DNA from: JBBIKU01 sp037445245
GTDB taxonomy: Bacteria; Chloroflexota; Anaerolineae; Anaerolineales; Anaerolineaceae
DNA: 28,062 bases
Direction of reading: 5' to 3'
Assembly: GCA_037445245.1 (NCBI GenBank)
Contig: JBBIKU010000010.1
Span: 1-28,062, forward strand
Below are positions 14,428-21,851 of the stretch, piece after piece (within the stretch, counting starts at the first letter, position 1; every line of letters begins with the position of its first letter). A model generated the notes under the pieces. The model ran no database searches, was not told the DNA's origin, and saw only the letters and a list, made by a program, of their open reading frames with translations. The translations under genes were made by a program, and so were the position numbers.

Positions 14428-16119
14428 TTATGATTCTACTATCCTTTCTAGAATGGTTTTGCAGGCATCTTCCCGCGGCGCGAGGCTGATCTCGCCGCGG
14501 CGCGGCTTGATCTCGACGCCCCCCTGATTCAACGACCGTTCGCTCACCGTCACCCGCAGCGGGATGCCGATCAGGTCGGCGTCGTTGAATTTGATGCCGG
14601 GACTCTCCGCCCGATCGTCGAGCAGGACATCGATGCCGGCGGCTTCGAGCTGCGCCGCCAACGACTCGGCAACCTGCTGCGGCAGTCCGCTTTTGCCTGC
14701 CAGCATCACCAGGTGAACGGCAAAAGGCGCCGCCCAGGGCGGCAGGCATAACCCATGGGAATCGTGATGCAGGGCGGCAATGCTGGCAAGCAAGTTTTCC
14801 ATTCCAAGCCAGTGCGAAGCGAAGTGAAGCGGACGGCTTTTTCCCTCTTGGTTGAGGTAGGTGCAGGCAGCTTGGGGCAACCCGAGCACCTGCTGCATGG
14901 CGGAACCGCCCAGCATCACGCCACGCTTTGCTGCCAGCCGGGACTGACAATGCGGGCAGAGATCGCCATCACACTCCGACGAAGTGGGCACCCGAACAGC
15001 GGTGATGTCCGCTACCAACTGTGCCTGGTAATCGCGCCCGTAATTGACATTCAAAAGATGGTAACCGGGCTTGTTGGCACCCGCCACCAGGTTAGGACAT
15101 TCGGGAATCAGGGTGTCCACCACCACGCGCACCCCGCTCAATCCGACCGGCGAGGCGTAACCCGGGGTTGCGCCCACGGCGCAAATCTCGTCTTGCTTGG
15201 CTGGGCGCAGGGCAACTGCGCCGAGAGCGTGCGTAAGCTTGCTCTCGTTTACCTCCATGTCACCGCGCACGATAGCTAAGACGAATTCCTCTTGCGTCGG
15301 GCTGTCCAGCGGCGTTGACGGGGTCATCATGTAGAAGACCGCCTTGGCGGTGGCGGTGGTGGGGATGCCCAGATATTGCGCCAGCGCCTCAATGGTGGCG
15401 GCTGCCGGGGTGGCGACGGCTTCCATGGCGAGCGGCGGGGCGGCGGGCGGCGCGGGTTTGTGAGCGCGGGCACATGACTGCTCTGCCCGGTAACCGCAGC
15501 GCTCGCAGGAAAAAACGAGAGTGTCCCCCTCCGGCGCGGCGAGGAAGTAAATATGCGCCGGTTCGTTTTCCGGGTCGAAGCTGCTTTCAACTTTTTGCGT
15601 CAGGAGCTCGCAGCGTTCAAACCAGCTCTGGAAACGGCTGGCGATAGCGTGGTATTGATGCGTCAAAGAATCGGAATCGGCGTAAAAACCAAACAGGCGC
15701 AGGTAGTTCTGTTGTCGCAGGCGCAGCAGACCGGTTGGGCGCGCACTGAATCCGTTCTGCCATTCGGGGTGAAAACTGAAAAGAAGCACCGGGAGCTGCT
15801 TGTAGGAGTGGATGTGCTCACGGCTGAGCTGCGCCGCGGCTACGGCGATGGAGGTGGTGGGCGGCAGCAGCGGTAGACGGATTTCTTGCACCCACTGCGT
15901 GGGCGCTTGGGCGCCGATACCTTGCAGATCGGATGTCATCCTCCGTTGCAGACGTTCGATCATATGCCTGCCCAGCGGTAATTGCAGGTAGCTCCCCGCT
16001 GCAATTTGAGACAGGTAACCTGCCCGCAACAACCATTGCTGGGCGGCGTTGTCGGCTGCGGCGGGGACTTCGCGGCGGGTGTGGCTGAACAGTCGGCTTA
16101 AACGCATGGGATGTTCCAT
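14428..16119 (-). CDS. Prolyl-tRNA synthetase homologue with lost catalytic motifs; editing and anticodon domains kept
   Basis: The 563-residue product aligns along its length with bacterial ProRS (catalytic core, INS insertion, anticodon domain). The INS editing domain (about 232-385) keeps the expected lysine (TAKAVFY, K259), a GxxxP loop (GYASP, 320-324), VRGDMEVNESKL, GANKPGYHLLN and NYGRD. The C-terminal HGTP anticodon domain (about 466-563) keeps DDRAESPGIKFNDADLIGIP. The catalytic core does not. About 30 residues between motif 1 and the THEE strand are missing and THEE reads TTSI (88-91). The motif 2 FRDE reads WQNG (120-123) and the motif 3 GIGVSR reads WLGMEN. It is therefore unlikely to charge tRNA; a tRNA(Pro)-binding trans-editing or regulatory role is inference. 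Automatic annotation will call it proS. The start could also be the ATG at 16107. It is second in the cluster. Confidence 0.85.
   Translation of the reverse strand: MEHPMRLSRLFSHTRREVPAAADNAAQQWLLRAGYLSQIAAGSYLQLPLGRHMIERLQRRMTSDLQGIGAQAPTQWVQEIRLPLLPPTTSIAVAAAQLSREHIHSYKQLPVLLFSFHPEWQNGFSARPTGLLRLRQQNYLRLFGFYADSDSLTHQYHAIASRFQSWFERCELLTQKVESSFDPENEPAHIYFLAAPEGDTLVFSCERCGYRAEQSCARAHKPAPPAAPPLAMEAVATPAAATIEALAQYLGIPTTATAKAVFYMMTPSTPLDSPTQEEFVLAIVRGDMEVNESKLTHALGAVALRPAKQDEICAVGATPGYASPVGLSGVRVVVDTLIPECPNLVAGANKPGYHLLNVNYGRDYQAQLVADITAVRVPTSSECDGDLCPHCQSRLAAKRGVMLGGSAMQQVLGLPQAACTYLNQEGKSRPLHFASHWLGMENLLASIAALHHDSHGLCLPPWAAPFAVHLVMLAGKSGLPQQVAESLAAQLEAAGIDVLLDDRAESPGIKFNDADLIGIPLRVTVSERSLNQGGVEIKPRRGEISLAPREDACKTILERIVES
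15891..15915. repeat. Two adjacent hairpins inside the ProRS-like gene (possible copy D)
   Basis: CCCAC-TGC-GTGGG is followed directly by GGCGC-TTGG-GCGCC (they overlap by two bases). It resembles the first hairpin of copies A and B and a flank of copy C. It encodes GAQAPTQWV, exactly where about 30 canonical ProRS residues are absent. Membership in the repeat family is less certain than for A-C. Confidence 0.4.
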
Positions 16120-16178
16120 CTCGTCTTCCAGGATTTGAAATTGCCCAATTTGGGATGGGCGCAGGATCGAATGCTGCT

Positions 16179-16634
16179 TTACGCTTCGGCTTTGCTATCG
16201 TTATTTTCGCCGTTGGGCGTCGATTCTTGCGGCGGCGAAGCTAATTCGCTTTCCAGGTTCAGTTCCACTTTTTCTTCCATGCGCACCTGCCCGCGCAGGA
16301 ACGCCCCCTCCTCCGTGGAGAACGCCGAAGCCACCACGTCACCCCACACTCTGCCGGTGCTACGGATTTCCAGCTTATCGGCGAAGATGTTGCCGCGCAC
16401 CGCCCCGGCGACGATCACAGTGTTGGCACGCAGTTTCTCGCAATTGACCCTGCCGGTTTCACCCACCACGATCAAACCCCGCACGGCAATTTCGCCTTCG
16501 AAGGCGCCCTCGATGCGGATACCGCCGCTGCCGCGCAGATTGCCCTGCCAGGTGATGCCCGGTCCTAACACCGAGGTGACGCGTTCGGTGGGAAGGGTGG
16601 GCGTGGATGCGCTGGCGCTGTTTTTTCGAAACAT
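16179..16634 (-). CDS. Bactofilin / polymer-forming cytoskeletal protein
   Basis: The 151-residue product has a central right-handed beta-helix of the bactofilin (DUF583) family, about residues 20-118. Short repeated hydrophobic-glycine turns are visible: LGPGITWQGNLRGSGGIRIE, FEGEIAVRGLIVVGETGRV, ANTVIVAGAVRGNI, KLEIRSTGRVWGDV. The tails are short and disordered: a Ser/Thr-rich N-terminus and an acidic C-terminus (ENNDSKAEA). Bactofilins polymerise without nucleotide and scaffold cell-envelope machinery. The frame opens at a TTG (16658), but I use the ATG at 16634, which starts MFRKNSAS and has GGAG about 10 nt upstream. It is the first gene of the minus-strand cluster and is divergent from the methyltransferase. 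Confidence 0.9.
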   Translation of the reverse strand: MFRKNSASASTPTLPTERVTSVLGPGITWQGNLRGSGGIRIEGAFEGEIAVRGLIVVGETGRVNCEKLRANTVIVAGAVRGNIFADKLEIRSTGRVWGDVVASAFSTEEGAFLRGQVRMEEKVELNLESELASPPQESTPNGENNDSKAEA

Positions 16635-16682
16635 GCGGCTGGTTCTCCGATCCAGCAAAGTTTTGTGACTGGTTTGCCCTCA

Positions 16683-16688
16683 ATTGTA
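16683..16688 (-). promoter_or_regulatory. Candidate -10 box for the bactofilin cluster
   Basis: On the minus strand the sequence reads GGGTACAATTG, with TACAAT 49 nt before the ATG. A TCGACA hexamer lies 20 nt upstream, a longer spacing than usual. Confidence 0.35.
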
Positions 16689-16734
16689 CCCGTTATCGGC
16701 GGAACTTGTGTCGATTTCAAGCTGTACGTTAAGG

Positions 16735-16740
16735 TATAAT
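16735..16740 (+). promoter_or_regulatory. Candidate -10 box for the methyltransferase gene
   Basis: AAGGTATAATACC places TATAAT 60 nt before the ATG at 16801. The same GGTATAAT context is seen before other genes here. There is no good -35 hexamer at 16-18 nt. Confidence 0.45.
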
Positions 16741-16800
16741 ACCGCCACGCAACGGTCCAGTCAACCGCCGCTGTGCATTCAAAGAAGGATTGGGAGTGCT

Positions 16801-17556
16801 ATGACTGACGAACTTGACCGCAATATCAGCGCCTACTGGGAAAGCGAACAAACCAGCTCGATGAACGACCGCTACGTGGCGACGCTCGAAACCGAGATGT
16901 TGTTGCGCCACATTGATGTCGAAGACCGCGTGCTTGACCTGGGCTGCGGAGACGGCAGCGGATGCCGGGATTATCGTGTCCACTGCCGTAAATACGTGGG
17001 AATGGATCGTTCGCAGCGGATGCTGGCGGCGTTTGCTGCCAGTGAGGCGGGCGTCCGACTGGTGCGGGCTGACCTGCGCTGCCTGCCCTTCTCGCCTCAT
17101 CTCATGAAAGATTTCACGGTCATCGTCACCCAGCGCTCGCTGATCAACTTGCCCGATGAAGAATCGCAGGAGGAGGTTTTACGAACACTGCCGGAATATC
17201 TGCCTGCCGGCGGCAGGCTGCTGGTGTGCGAAGCCTTTCGCGAGGGCGGTGAAAATATCAACGCCCTGCGGCAGTACCTGGGGTTTGATCACATCCCGCC
17301 GCGCTGGCACAACGTTCACCTCAGCCGTCCCCTGACCGAACGGGCGTTAAAATCGCAGATGAAACTGGTGGCCGAGGAAGATTTGAGCAACTATTTTTAT
17401 CTGACGCGGGTGGTCAATCAGGCGCTGGCGGGTAACGTGCCGCTGGACTGGGACCGCCCCTTCAACCGCATCGCTTTCGAGATTTCGCGCAGCGGACTCG
17501 CCCCCGACATCAAGGGCTTCAGTCACATCACGTTGCAGGTGTGGCAGAAACGTTGA
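16801..17556 (+). CDS. Class I SAM-dependent methyltransferase
   Basis: The 251-residue product has the SAM-binding motif I VLDLGCGDGSG (44-54), an acidic residue at the end of strand 2 (VGMDRSQRML), a motif II-like VRADLRCLPFS and a post-strand-4 segment VIVTQRSLINLPDEESQ. A Rossmann-type class I enzyme of the Methyltransf_11/25 group is clear; the substrate is not. GGGAG about 7 nt upstream fixes the ATG at 16801, although the frame is open from 16684. It is a single-gene unit divergent from the bactofilin cluster and convergent to the glycosylase gene. The C-terminal third (about 160-251, DHIPPRWHNVHLSRPLTE onward) is unlike common families and may form a substrate-recognition lid. Confidence 0.85.
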   Translation: MTDELDRNISAYWESEQTSSMNDRYVATLETEMLLRHIDVEDRVLDLGCGDGSGCRDYRVHCRKYVGMDRSQRMLAAFAASEAGVRLVRADLRCLPFSPHLMKDFTVIVTQRSLINLPDEESQEEVLRTLPEYLPAGGRLLVCEAFREGGENINALRQYLGFDHIPPRWHNVHLSRPLTERALKSQMKLVAEEDLSNYFYLTRVVNQALAGNVPLDWDRPFNRIAFEISRSGLAPDIKGFSHITLQVWQKR

Positions 17557-17587
17557 GCGGCAGGCAGGGGTCTAATTCTGTGCCGCT
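17556..17587. terminator. Inverted repeat between convergent genes
   Basis: Perfect 7-bp arms AGCGGCA (17556-17562) and TGCCGCT (17581-17587) enclose an 18-nt loop. They lie between the methyltransferase stop and the glycosylase stop. There is no strong T-run on either side, so terminator activity is uncertain. Confidence 0.35.
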
Positions 17588-17599
17588 GACAATCCTCAT

Positions 17600-18184
17600 C
17601 TAATTATCCACCCAAAAACGCCACGGTTTGCTGCGCCACGGCTCGGGCACGTTCTGAATGCCGATCCGTGTTCCGATTCTCACTTTTTCGTCTCCGACTG
17701 GGCTTCCGGCTTCAATCCATAAGCCGCCAGCAGGGTCGCACAAGTTGACGCCGTTGAAAGCGCCGTCGATTGCCAGCGCCTGACACAGCTTCGCCGGTCC
17801 GTTGCACCATTGCGCTGGCGGGCGTCCGTTGCGGCGGCGGGCGATGATCTCCAACCCCTCGTCTGGGCGAATCGCCCGCAGCAGCACCGCCGCCGGGAAG
17901 CCCTCGGCGCCGGTGACGCAATTCAGCATCCAGTGCATTCCGTAAGTGAAATAAACATAGGCGTGCCCGGGCAGCCCGTACATCACCGCGGTACGGGCAG
18001 TCTTGCCGGCGCGGGCGTGGCAGGCGAGGTCCTTTTCGCCGCGGTAGGCTTCAGTTTCGGCGATCACCCCGCCAACCCGCCTGCCCTCCAGCAGGCGCAC
18101 CAAGCGCATCCCCAGCAGGGCGCGGGCAACCTCGACCACCGGGCGGTCGTAGAAGGCGGGCGGCAGGCAATTGGGCTGGGTCAT
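17600..18184 (-). CDS. mpg: 3-methyladenine DNA glycosylase (AAG/MPG family)
   Basis: The 194-residue product is a compact alkyladenine glycosylase that removes 3-methyladenine and related damaged purines. Family motifs are AETEAYRG (42-49), containing the catalytic glutamate E45, then GHAYVYFTYGMHWMLNCVTG (73-92), AVLLRAIRP, and NGPAKLCQAL in the lesion-binding pocket. The length is normal. Its ATG overlaps the stop of the MscS gene (ATGA), so it is translated behind the channel gene. With ada at the left end, this makes two alkylation-repair genes in the window, though they are about 16 kb apart and not co-transcribed. Confidence 0.93.
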   Translation of the reverse strand: MTQPNCLPPAFYDRPVVEVARALLGMRLVRLLEGRRVGGVIAETEAYRGEKDLACHARAGKTARTAVMYGLPGHAYVYFTYGMHWMLNCVTGAEGFPAAVLLRAIRPDEGLEIIARRRNGRPPAQWCNGPAKLCQALAIDGAFNGVNLCDPAGGLWIEAGSPVGDEKVRIGTRIGIQNVPEPWRSKPWRFWVDN

Positions 18185-19275
18185 TTGACGTCTGGCTGCC
18201 CGTTGGGACGTTCGAGTGCCGACTGCGTGGGTGCGAGGAAGACAGTCTGGGTGGGGTAGGCGAACTCGATGCCGTGCTGCTGGAAACGGCGGTACAGTTC
18301 GAGGTTGATCGCCTGCTGGCGGTCCATGAACAGGCTGAAATCGCGGTCTTCGAGCCAGAAGACCACTTCGAAATTCAACGCAAAGGCGCTGTATTCCTTG
18401 AAATGCGCTCTCTCGAAGGTGAGATCGGCGAAGCGTTCGATGATCTCCTGCACCACACCCGGGATGGCTTCCAGCTTTTCGGGCGGGGTCTGGTAGGTGA
18501 CGCCGAAACGCATCAAGCCACGGCGGCGCTGCATGCGTTTCATGTTGCGGATGCGGCTGCTGAGCAGGTCGGCGTTGCCGAAGATCAACTGCTCGCCGGT
18601 GAGGCTGCGGATGCGGCTGCTCTTCAAGCCGATGTGCTCGACCGTGCCCATGTGCTCGCCGACGATGATGAAATCGCCGATGACGAAGGGCTTGTCGAGG
18701 GCGATCGAGAGCGAGGCGAACAGATCGCCCAGGATGTTCTGCACCGCCAGACCGATGGCGATGCCGGTGATGCCCAGGCTGGCGATGAGAGTGGTGACCT
18801 CGATGCCGGGGATGTTATCCAGCACCATCAGCAGGATGATCGCCCACACCGTCCCTTTGGCGACGATCTTGACGGCGTTGAGGGTGGTGGCGCTGCCGGC
18901 GTCTTCTTCGATGACGCGGTTAACGCGGCGCTCGATCACAAAACTGACCAGGTGGCTGATCCAGAAGCCGGACTGGATCAGCGCCGTCACCACGAAGACG
19001 GTGCGTATGAAGCGGGCTGCCTCGGGCGACAAATTCACCCAGAAGGAGCCGATGTAGAGCGAAACGACCAGCAGGAACAGCGTGCGGGTGTCGCGCACCA
19101 GGTACAGCCCGAAGCCGTTCAGTTCGGTTTTGCGCCGCTTTGCCTGCGCCTGCAATTGGCGGCGCAGGACGAGCAGGATCAGGCGAAAGACAAGGTAGGC
19201 GAGCAGCGCCGCCAGCACGGCGATTGCCCACGTTTGCAGGGTTTCCATGTTTAAATTGATGTCGAATTGTGGCAT
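18181..19275 (-). CDS. MscS-family mechanosensitive ion channel
   Basis: The 364-residue channel has an N-terminal helix (about 12-38), two more (about 63-80 and 88-110), and TM3-like segments. The pore region is VTTLIASLGITGIAIGLAVQ, then NILGDLFASLSIALDKPF, with the glycine/alanine packing of the MscS pore helix. The beta domain (FIIVGEHMGTVEHIGLKSSRIRSL) and the alpha/beta C-terminal domain follow. The C-terminal tail has a proline-containing end (YPTQTVFLAPTQSALERPNG). The protein acts in the cytoplasmic membrane as an osmotic release valve. The start has only a weak ribosome site (GAGC). It is coupled to the downstream glycosylase gene by ATGA. Confidence 0.93.
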   Translation of the reverse strand: MPQFDINLNMETLQTWAIAVLAALLAYLVFRLILLVLRRQLQAQAKRRKTELNGFGLYLVRDTRTLFLLVVSLYIGSFWVNLSPEAARFIRTVFVVTALIQSGFWISHLVSFVIERRVNRVIEEDAGSATTLNAVKIVAKGTVWAIILLMVLDNIPGIEVTTLIASLGITGIAIGLAVQNILGDLFASLSIALDKPFVIGDFIIVGEHMGTVEHIGLKSSRIRSLTGEQLIFGNADLLSSRIRNMKRMQRRRGLMRFGVTYQTPPEKLEAIPGVVQEIIERFADLTFERAHFKEYSAFALNFEVVFWLEDRDFSLFMDRQQAINLELYRRFQQHGIEFAYPTQTVFLAPTQSALERPNGQPDVK

Positions 19276-19678
19276 TTTTAGCTCGCTTGTACTAGCCTAC
19301 ATCGCCCATCGAGACTAACCGCAGTTTGGCTGGTGGACGACCCCGGTTGGGCGGGCAGATGCCCATTCCATCACCCAAATGACATAGTAACAGACGGATA
19401 CTTTCATACCAATGGTTTTTTCCAACATCTTTAGAATTTTTTCCACTTGGTAAAAGAGTACGACCACCGGTCTGGCGCCCCCGCCTTGCCGAAACAACGG
19501 TGCGTAAATGGCGCGTTTATGTTATCCTAGTTCGGTACAATCGTCAACGGAATGGTGACGGTTGACACTAGCCCCGCGCCGTCAATGCCAGCATAATAAT
19601 TGTGGGTGAATCTTACAATATTTATCCGAGTATCCACAGATGGGTCTCACTCGATTTCATCCTACAAAGGAGGATTGA
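19276..19678. other. 403-nt divergent intergenic region between the MscS and oxidoreductase operons
   Basis: No supported gene is present. A 60-codon minus-strand frame at 19315-19497 has no ribosome site or family marks. The right half holds the presumed promoter region of the oxidoreductase operon: TACAAT (19536-19541), the inverted repeat GTCAAC/GTTGAC, and a TTGACA at 19562. It closes with a strong AAAGGAGG before the ferredoxin gene. Confidence 0.6.
19536..19566 (+). promoter_or_regulatory. Possible promoter and operator of the 2-oxoacid oxidoreductase operon
   Basis: TTCGGTACAAT offers a -10 box (19536-19541). Directly after it GTCAAC (19543-19548) and GTTGAC (19561-19566) form a perfect 6-bp inverted repeat spaced by 12 nt, a size suitable for a dimeric regulator. 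The promoter would lie about 140 nt from the first ATG. Both the -10 and the operator role are inference. Confidence 0.35.
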
Positions 19679-19933
19679 ATGCCCGCAAAGGGACGAATTG
19701 AGGTCAACGAGAGATACTGCAAAGGTTGTGCGTTATGCATTGAAGCCTGCCCGCAAGGCGTGATTGCGCTGGCAGCCGAACGAATGAACACCAAGGGTTA
19801 CCACCCGGCGGAATTGATCGCCGCCGGCTGCACCGGCTGCGGCATCTGCAGCGTGGTGTGCCCTGAAGCTGCTATTGCCGTCTACCGCGAGATCAGCCAG
19901 AAAAAGGCGCTCGAAGCCGGGGAGACAATATGA
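19679..19933 (+). CDS. Ferredoxin-like delta subunit of a 2-oxoacid:ferredoxin oxidoreductase
   Basis: The 84-residue electron-carrying subunit has two [4Fe-4S] cluster motifs: C14, C17, C20, C24 (YCKGCALCIEACP) and C51, C54, C57, C61 (CTGCGICSVVCP). It carries electrons from the thiamine-diphosphate subunit to free ferredoxin. AAAGGAGG about 5 nt upstream supports the ATG. Its stop overlaps the alpha-subunit start as ATGA. The order delta-alpha-beta-gamma in one plus-strand operon matches four-subunit Vor/Kor enzymes in anaerobes. Confidence 0.93.
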   Translation: MPAKGRIEVNERYCKGCALCIEACPQGVIALAAERMNTKGYHPAELIAAGCTGCGICSVVCPEAAIAVYREISQKKALEAGETI

Positions 19934-21042
19934 CCCGCGAGTTGGTGAAAGGGAACGTTGCCGTGGCGGAAGCGGCGGTGCGAGCTGGGCTGGAAGGGTA
20001 CTTTGGTTACCCCATTACCCCCCAAACCGAATTGCTGGAATGGCTTGCACACCGCATGCCCGAGCTTGGACGGGCTTTCGTTCAAGCGGAAAGCGAGCTT
20101 GCCGCCATCAACATGGTTTATGGCGCCGCTTGCACCGGCGCCCGCGTGATGACCTCTTCTTCGAGCCCCGGCATCAGTTTAATGATGGAGGGGCTTTCTT
20201 ATATCGCCGGCACTGAGCTGCCGATGGTGCTGGTGGACGTGATGCGCGGCGGTCCCGGTCTGGGGAACATTGCCCCTGCCCAGGCAGATTACAACCAGAT
20301 CGTCCACGGCGGCGGGCACGGCGATTACCGTTCGATCGTGCTCGCCCCCGCCAGCATTCAGGAAGCCATCGATCTGACCGTGCTCTCGTTCGAGCTGGCG
20401 GAAAAATATCGCTCGATTACCGTGGTGCTGATGGATGGCAGCCTGGGTCAGATGATGGAACCCGCCGAGCTGCCCGAGATGCAGCCGCTGCGAAAATCCG
20501 ACCCGAACTGGGCGACCAATGGCGCGGTGGGACGTGAACGGCGCTTTCTCAGTTCAATCTACCTCAATCCCCCGGATGAAGAAAAAATCAATCTGCGCCT
20601 CCAGCAACGCTGGCAGACGATCCAGGCGAACGAGGTGCGCTATAAGGACTACTTTCTGGACGACGCCAAACTGGTGGTGATCGGTTTCGGGTCAGCCGGC
20701 AGGGTGGCGACTTCGGCGGTGCGAACTGCCCGCGCTGAGGGCATCCCGGTGGGCTTGTTGCGTCCGATCAGTGTCAGTCCCTTCCCCTCGGCGGTGATTG
20801 AGGAACTCAGCAAGCAGGTGGACGGCTTGCTGGTGGTGGAAATGAACGCCGGGCAAATGCTGGATGATGTGCTGATGGCGGTTAAAGACAACGCCGCGGT
20901 CGAATTTTATGGTCGCATGGGCGGCGTCATTCCTTTCCCGGATGAGGTGCTCGAGGAAATCCGCCGTCTGGCAAAGGGTGAGATGCCCGTGAATGGGCAT
21001 CCACGCCATCGCTGGCTGCAGCGCATGCCGGCACTGGTGTGA
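19930..21042 (+). CDS. vorB: 2-oxoacid:ferredoxin oxidoreductase alpha subunit (VorB type)
   Basis: The 370-residue subunit has the pyruvate:ferredoxin oxidoreductase domain I pattern. KGNVAVAEAAVRAGLEGYFG, PITPQTELLEWLA, FVQAESELAAINMVYGAA and TSSSSPGISLMMEGLSYIAG are followed by MRGGPGLGN and GGGHGDYRSIVLAP. A domain II resembling transketolase C-termini follows (about 250-350: LVVIGFGSAGRVA, VGLLRPISVSPFP). The residue pattern is closest to proteins annotated VorB (2-oxoisovalerate oxidoreductase). The closely related KorA (2-oxoglutarate) cannot be excluded from sequence alone. It is translationally coupled to the ferredoxin subunit, and the beta gene follows after 13 nt. Confidence 0.92.
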   Translation: MTRELVKGNVAVAEAAVRAGLEGYFGYPITPQTELLEWLAHRMPELGRAFVQAESELAAINMVYGAACTGARVMTSSSSPGISLMMEGLSYIAGTELPMVLVDVMRGGPGLGNIAPAQADYNQIVHGGGHGDYRSIVLAPASIQEAIDLTVLSFELAEKYRSITVVLMDGSLGQMMEPAELPEMQPLRKSDPNWATNGAVGRERRFLSSIYLNPPDEEKINLRLQQRWQTIQANEVRYKDYFLDDAKLVVIGFGSAGRVATSAVRTARAEGIPVGLLRPISVSPFPSAVIEELSKQVDGLLVVEMNAGQMLDDVLMAVKDNAAVEFYGRMGGVIPFPDEVLEEIRRLAKGEMPVNGHPRHRWLQRMPALV

Positions 21043-21055
21043 TGGGAGGTCAATC

Positions 21056-21838
21056 TTGACTACGATAGATGCCGGATTGGAACAACTGGTTTACGCCCGC
21101 CCCAGGTCGTACACCGATATGCCGACCCATTATTGCCCGGGCTGCACCCACGGCATTGCGCAACGTCTGGTGGCGGAAGTGATCGACGAGATGGATATCC
21201 GCGAAGAAGCCATTGGGGTGGCTTCGGTGGGATGTTCGGTGTTTGCCTACAATTACTTCGATTTTGATTTCGTCCAGGCGCCGCACGGGCGCGCTCCGGC
21301 AATGGCGACCGGTATCAAGCGCATCCTTGATGACCGCATCGTGTTGACCTACCAAGGCGACGGTGACCTGGCTTCGATCGGCACCGCCGAGATCGTTCAT
21401 GCCGCTGCCCGCGGCGAGAATATCACCGTCATTTTCGTCAACAACGCCAACTACGGTATGACCGGCGGGCAAATGGCGCCCACCACACTGCCGGGACAAA
21501 AGACAACCACCTCTCCCGCCGGTCGTGATGTCGAGCAGACCGGTTACCCCATTCGCGTCTCTGAAATGCTGGCTGCCCTGGATGGCGTCTCTTATATCGC
21601 CCGCCGCAGCCTGCACGATCCGAAAAATATTCGGCTGGCGAAGAAGGCGATCCGCCTGGCATTCGAAGCGCAGGCGCGCGGACTAGGCTTCTCGATGGTT
21701 GAACTGCTTTCGATCTGCCCCACCAACTGGGGGCTGTCGCCGCTCGAAGCGCTGAAATGGCTGGAAGAACACATGCTCCCCTATTACCCGCTCGGCGAAT
21801 ACAAGGTCAACCCGGCGCTCGTGCAGGTCAAAATTTGA
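21056..21838 (+). CDS. 2-oxoacid:ferredoxin oxidoreductase beta subunit (thiamine diphosphate binding)
   Basis: The 260-residue catalytic subunit binds thiamine diphosphate. YCPGCTHG holds C27 and C30. The TPP motif starts GDGDLASIGT (101-110) and ends NNANYGMTGGQ (129-139), and QAPHGRAPAMATG marks the substrate-side loop. I place the start at TTG 21056 because GGGAGG lies 6 nt upstream. The longer frame back to 20993 overlaps the alpha gene, and the first internal ATG (21119) would remove conserved N-terminal residues. It pairs with the alpha subunit to decarboxylate a 2-oxoacid to an acyl-CoA, passing electrons to ferredoxin. The gamma gene follows after 13 nt. Confidence 0.93.
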   Translation: MTTIDAGLEQLVYARPRSYTDMPTHYCPGCTHGIAQRLVAEVIDEMDIREEAIGVASVGCSVFAYNYFDFDFVQAPHGRAPAMATGIKRILDDRIVLTYQGDGDLASIGTAEIVHAAARGENITVIFVNNANYGMTGGQMAPTTLPGQKTTTSPAGRDVEQTGYPIRVSEMLAALDGVSYIARRSLHDPKNIRLAKKAIRLAFEAQARGLGFSMVELLSICPTNWGLSPLEALKWLEEHMLPYYPLGEYKVNPALVQVKI

Positions 21839-21851
21839 GGCGGAGGCAGAC

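Noticed and set aside
14426..14950. Upstream 175-codon extension of the DegT aminotransferase
   Set aside because: It overlaps the ProRS-like gene in another frame. The family start is at 14425, 2 nt after the preceding stop.
18274..19254. Plus-strand frame of 326 codons opposite the MscS gene
   Set aside because: Composition rich in Asp/Gly/Ala/His and lack of motifs show it is the complement of the channel gene.
19315..19497. 60-codon minus-strand ORF before the MscS gene's upstream region
   Set aside because: There is no Shine-Dalgarno, no recognisable domain and no conservation evidence; it is likely chance.
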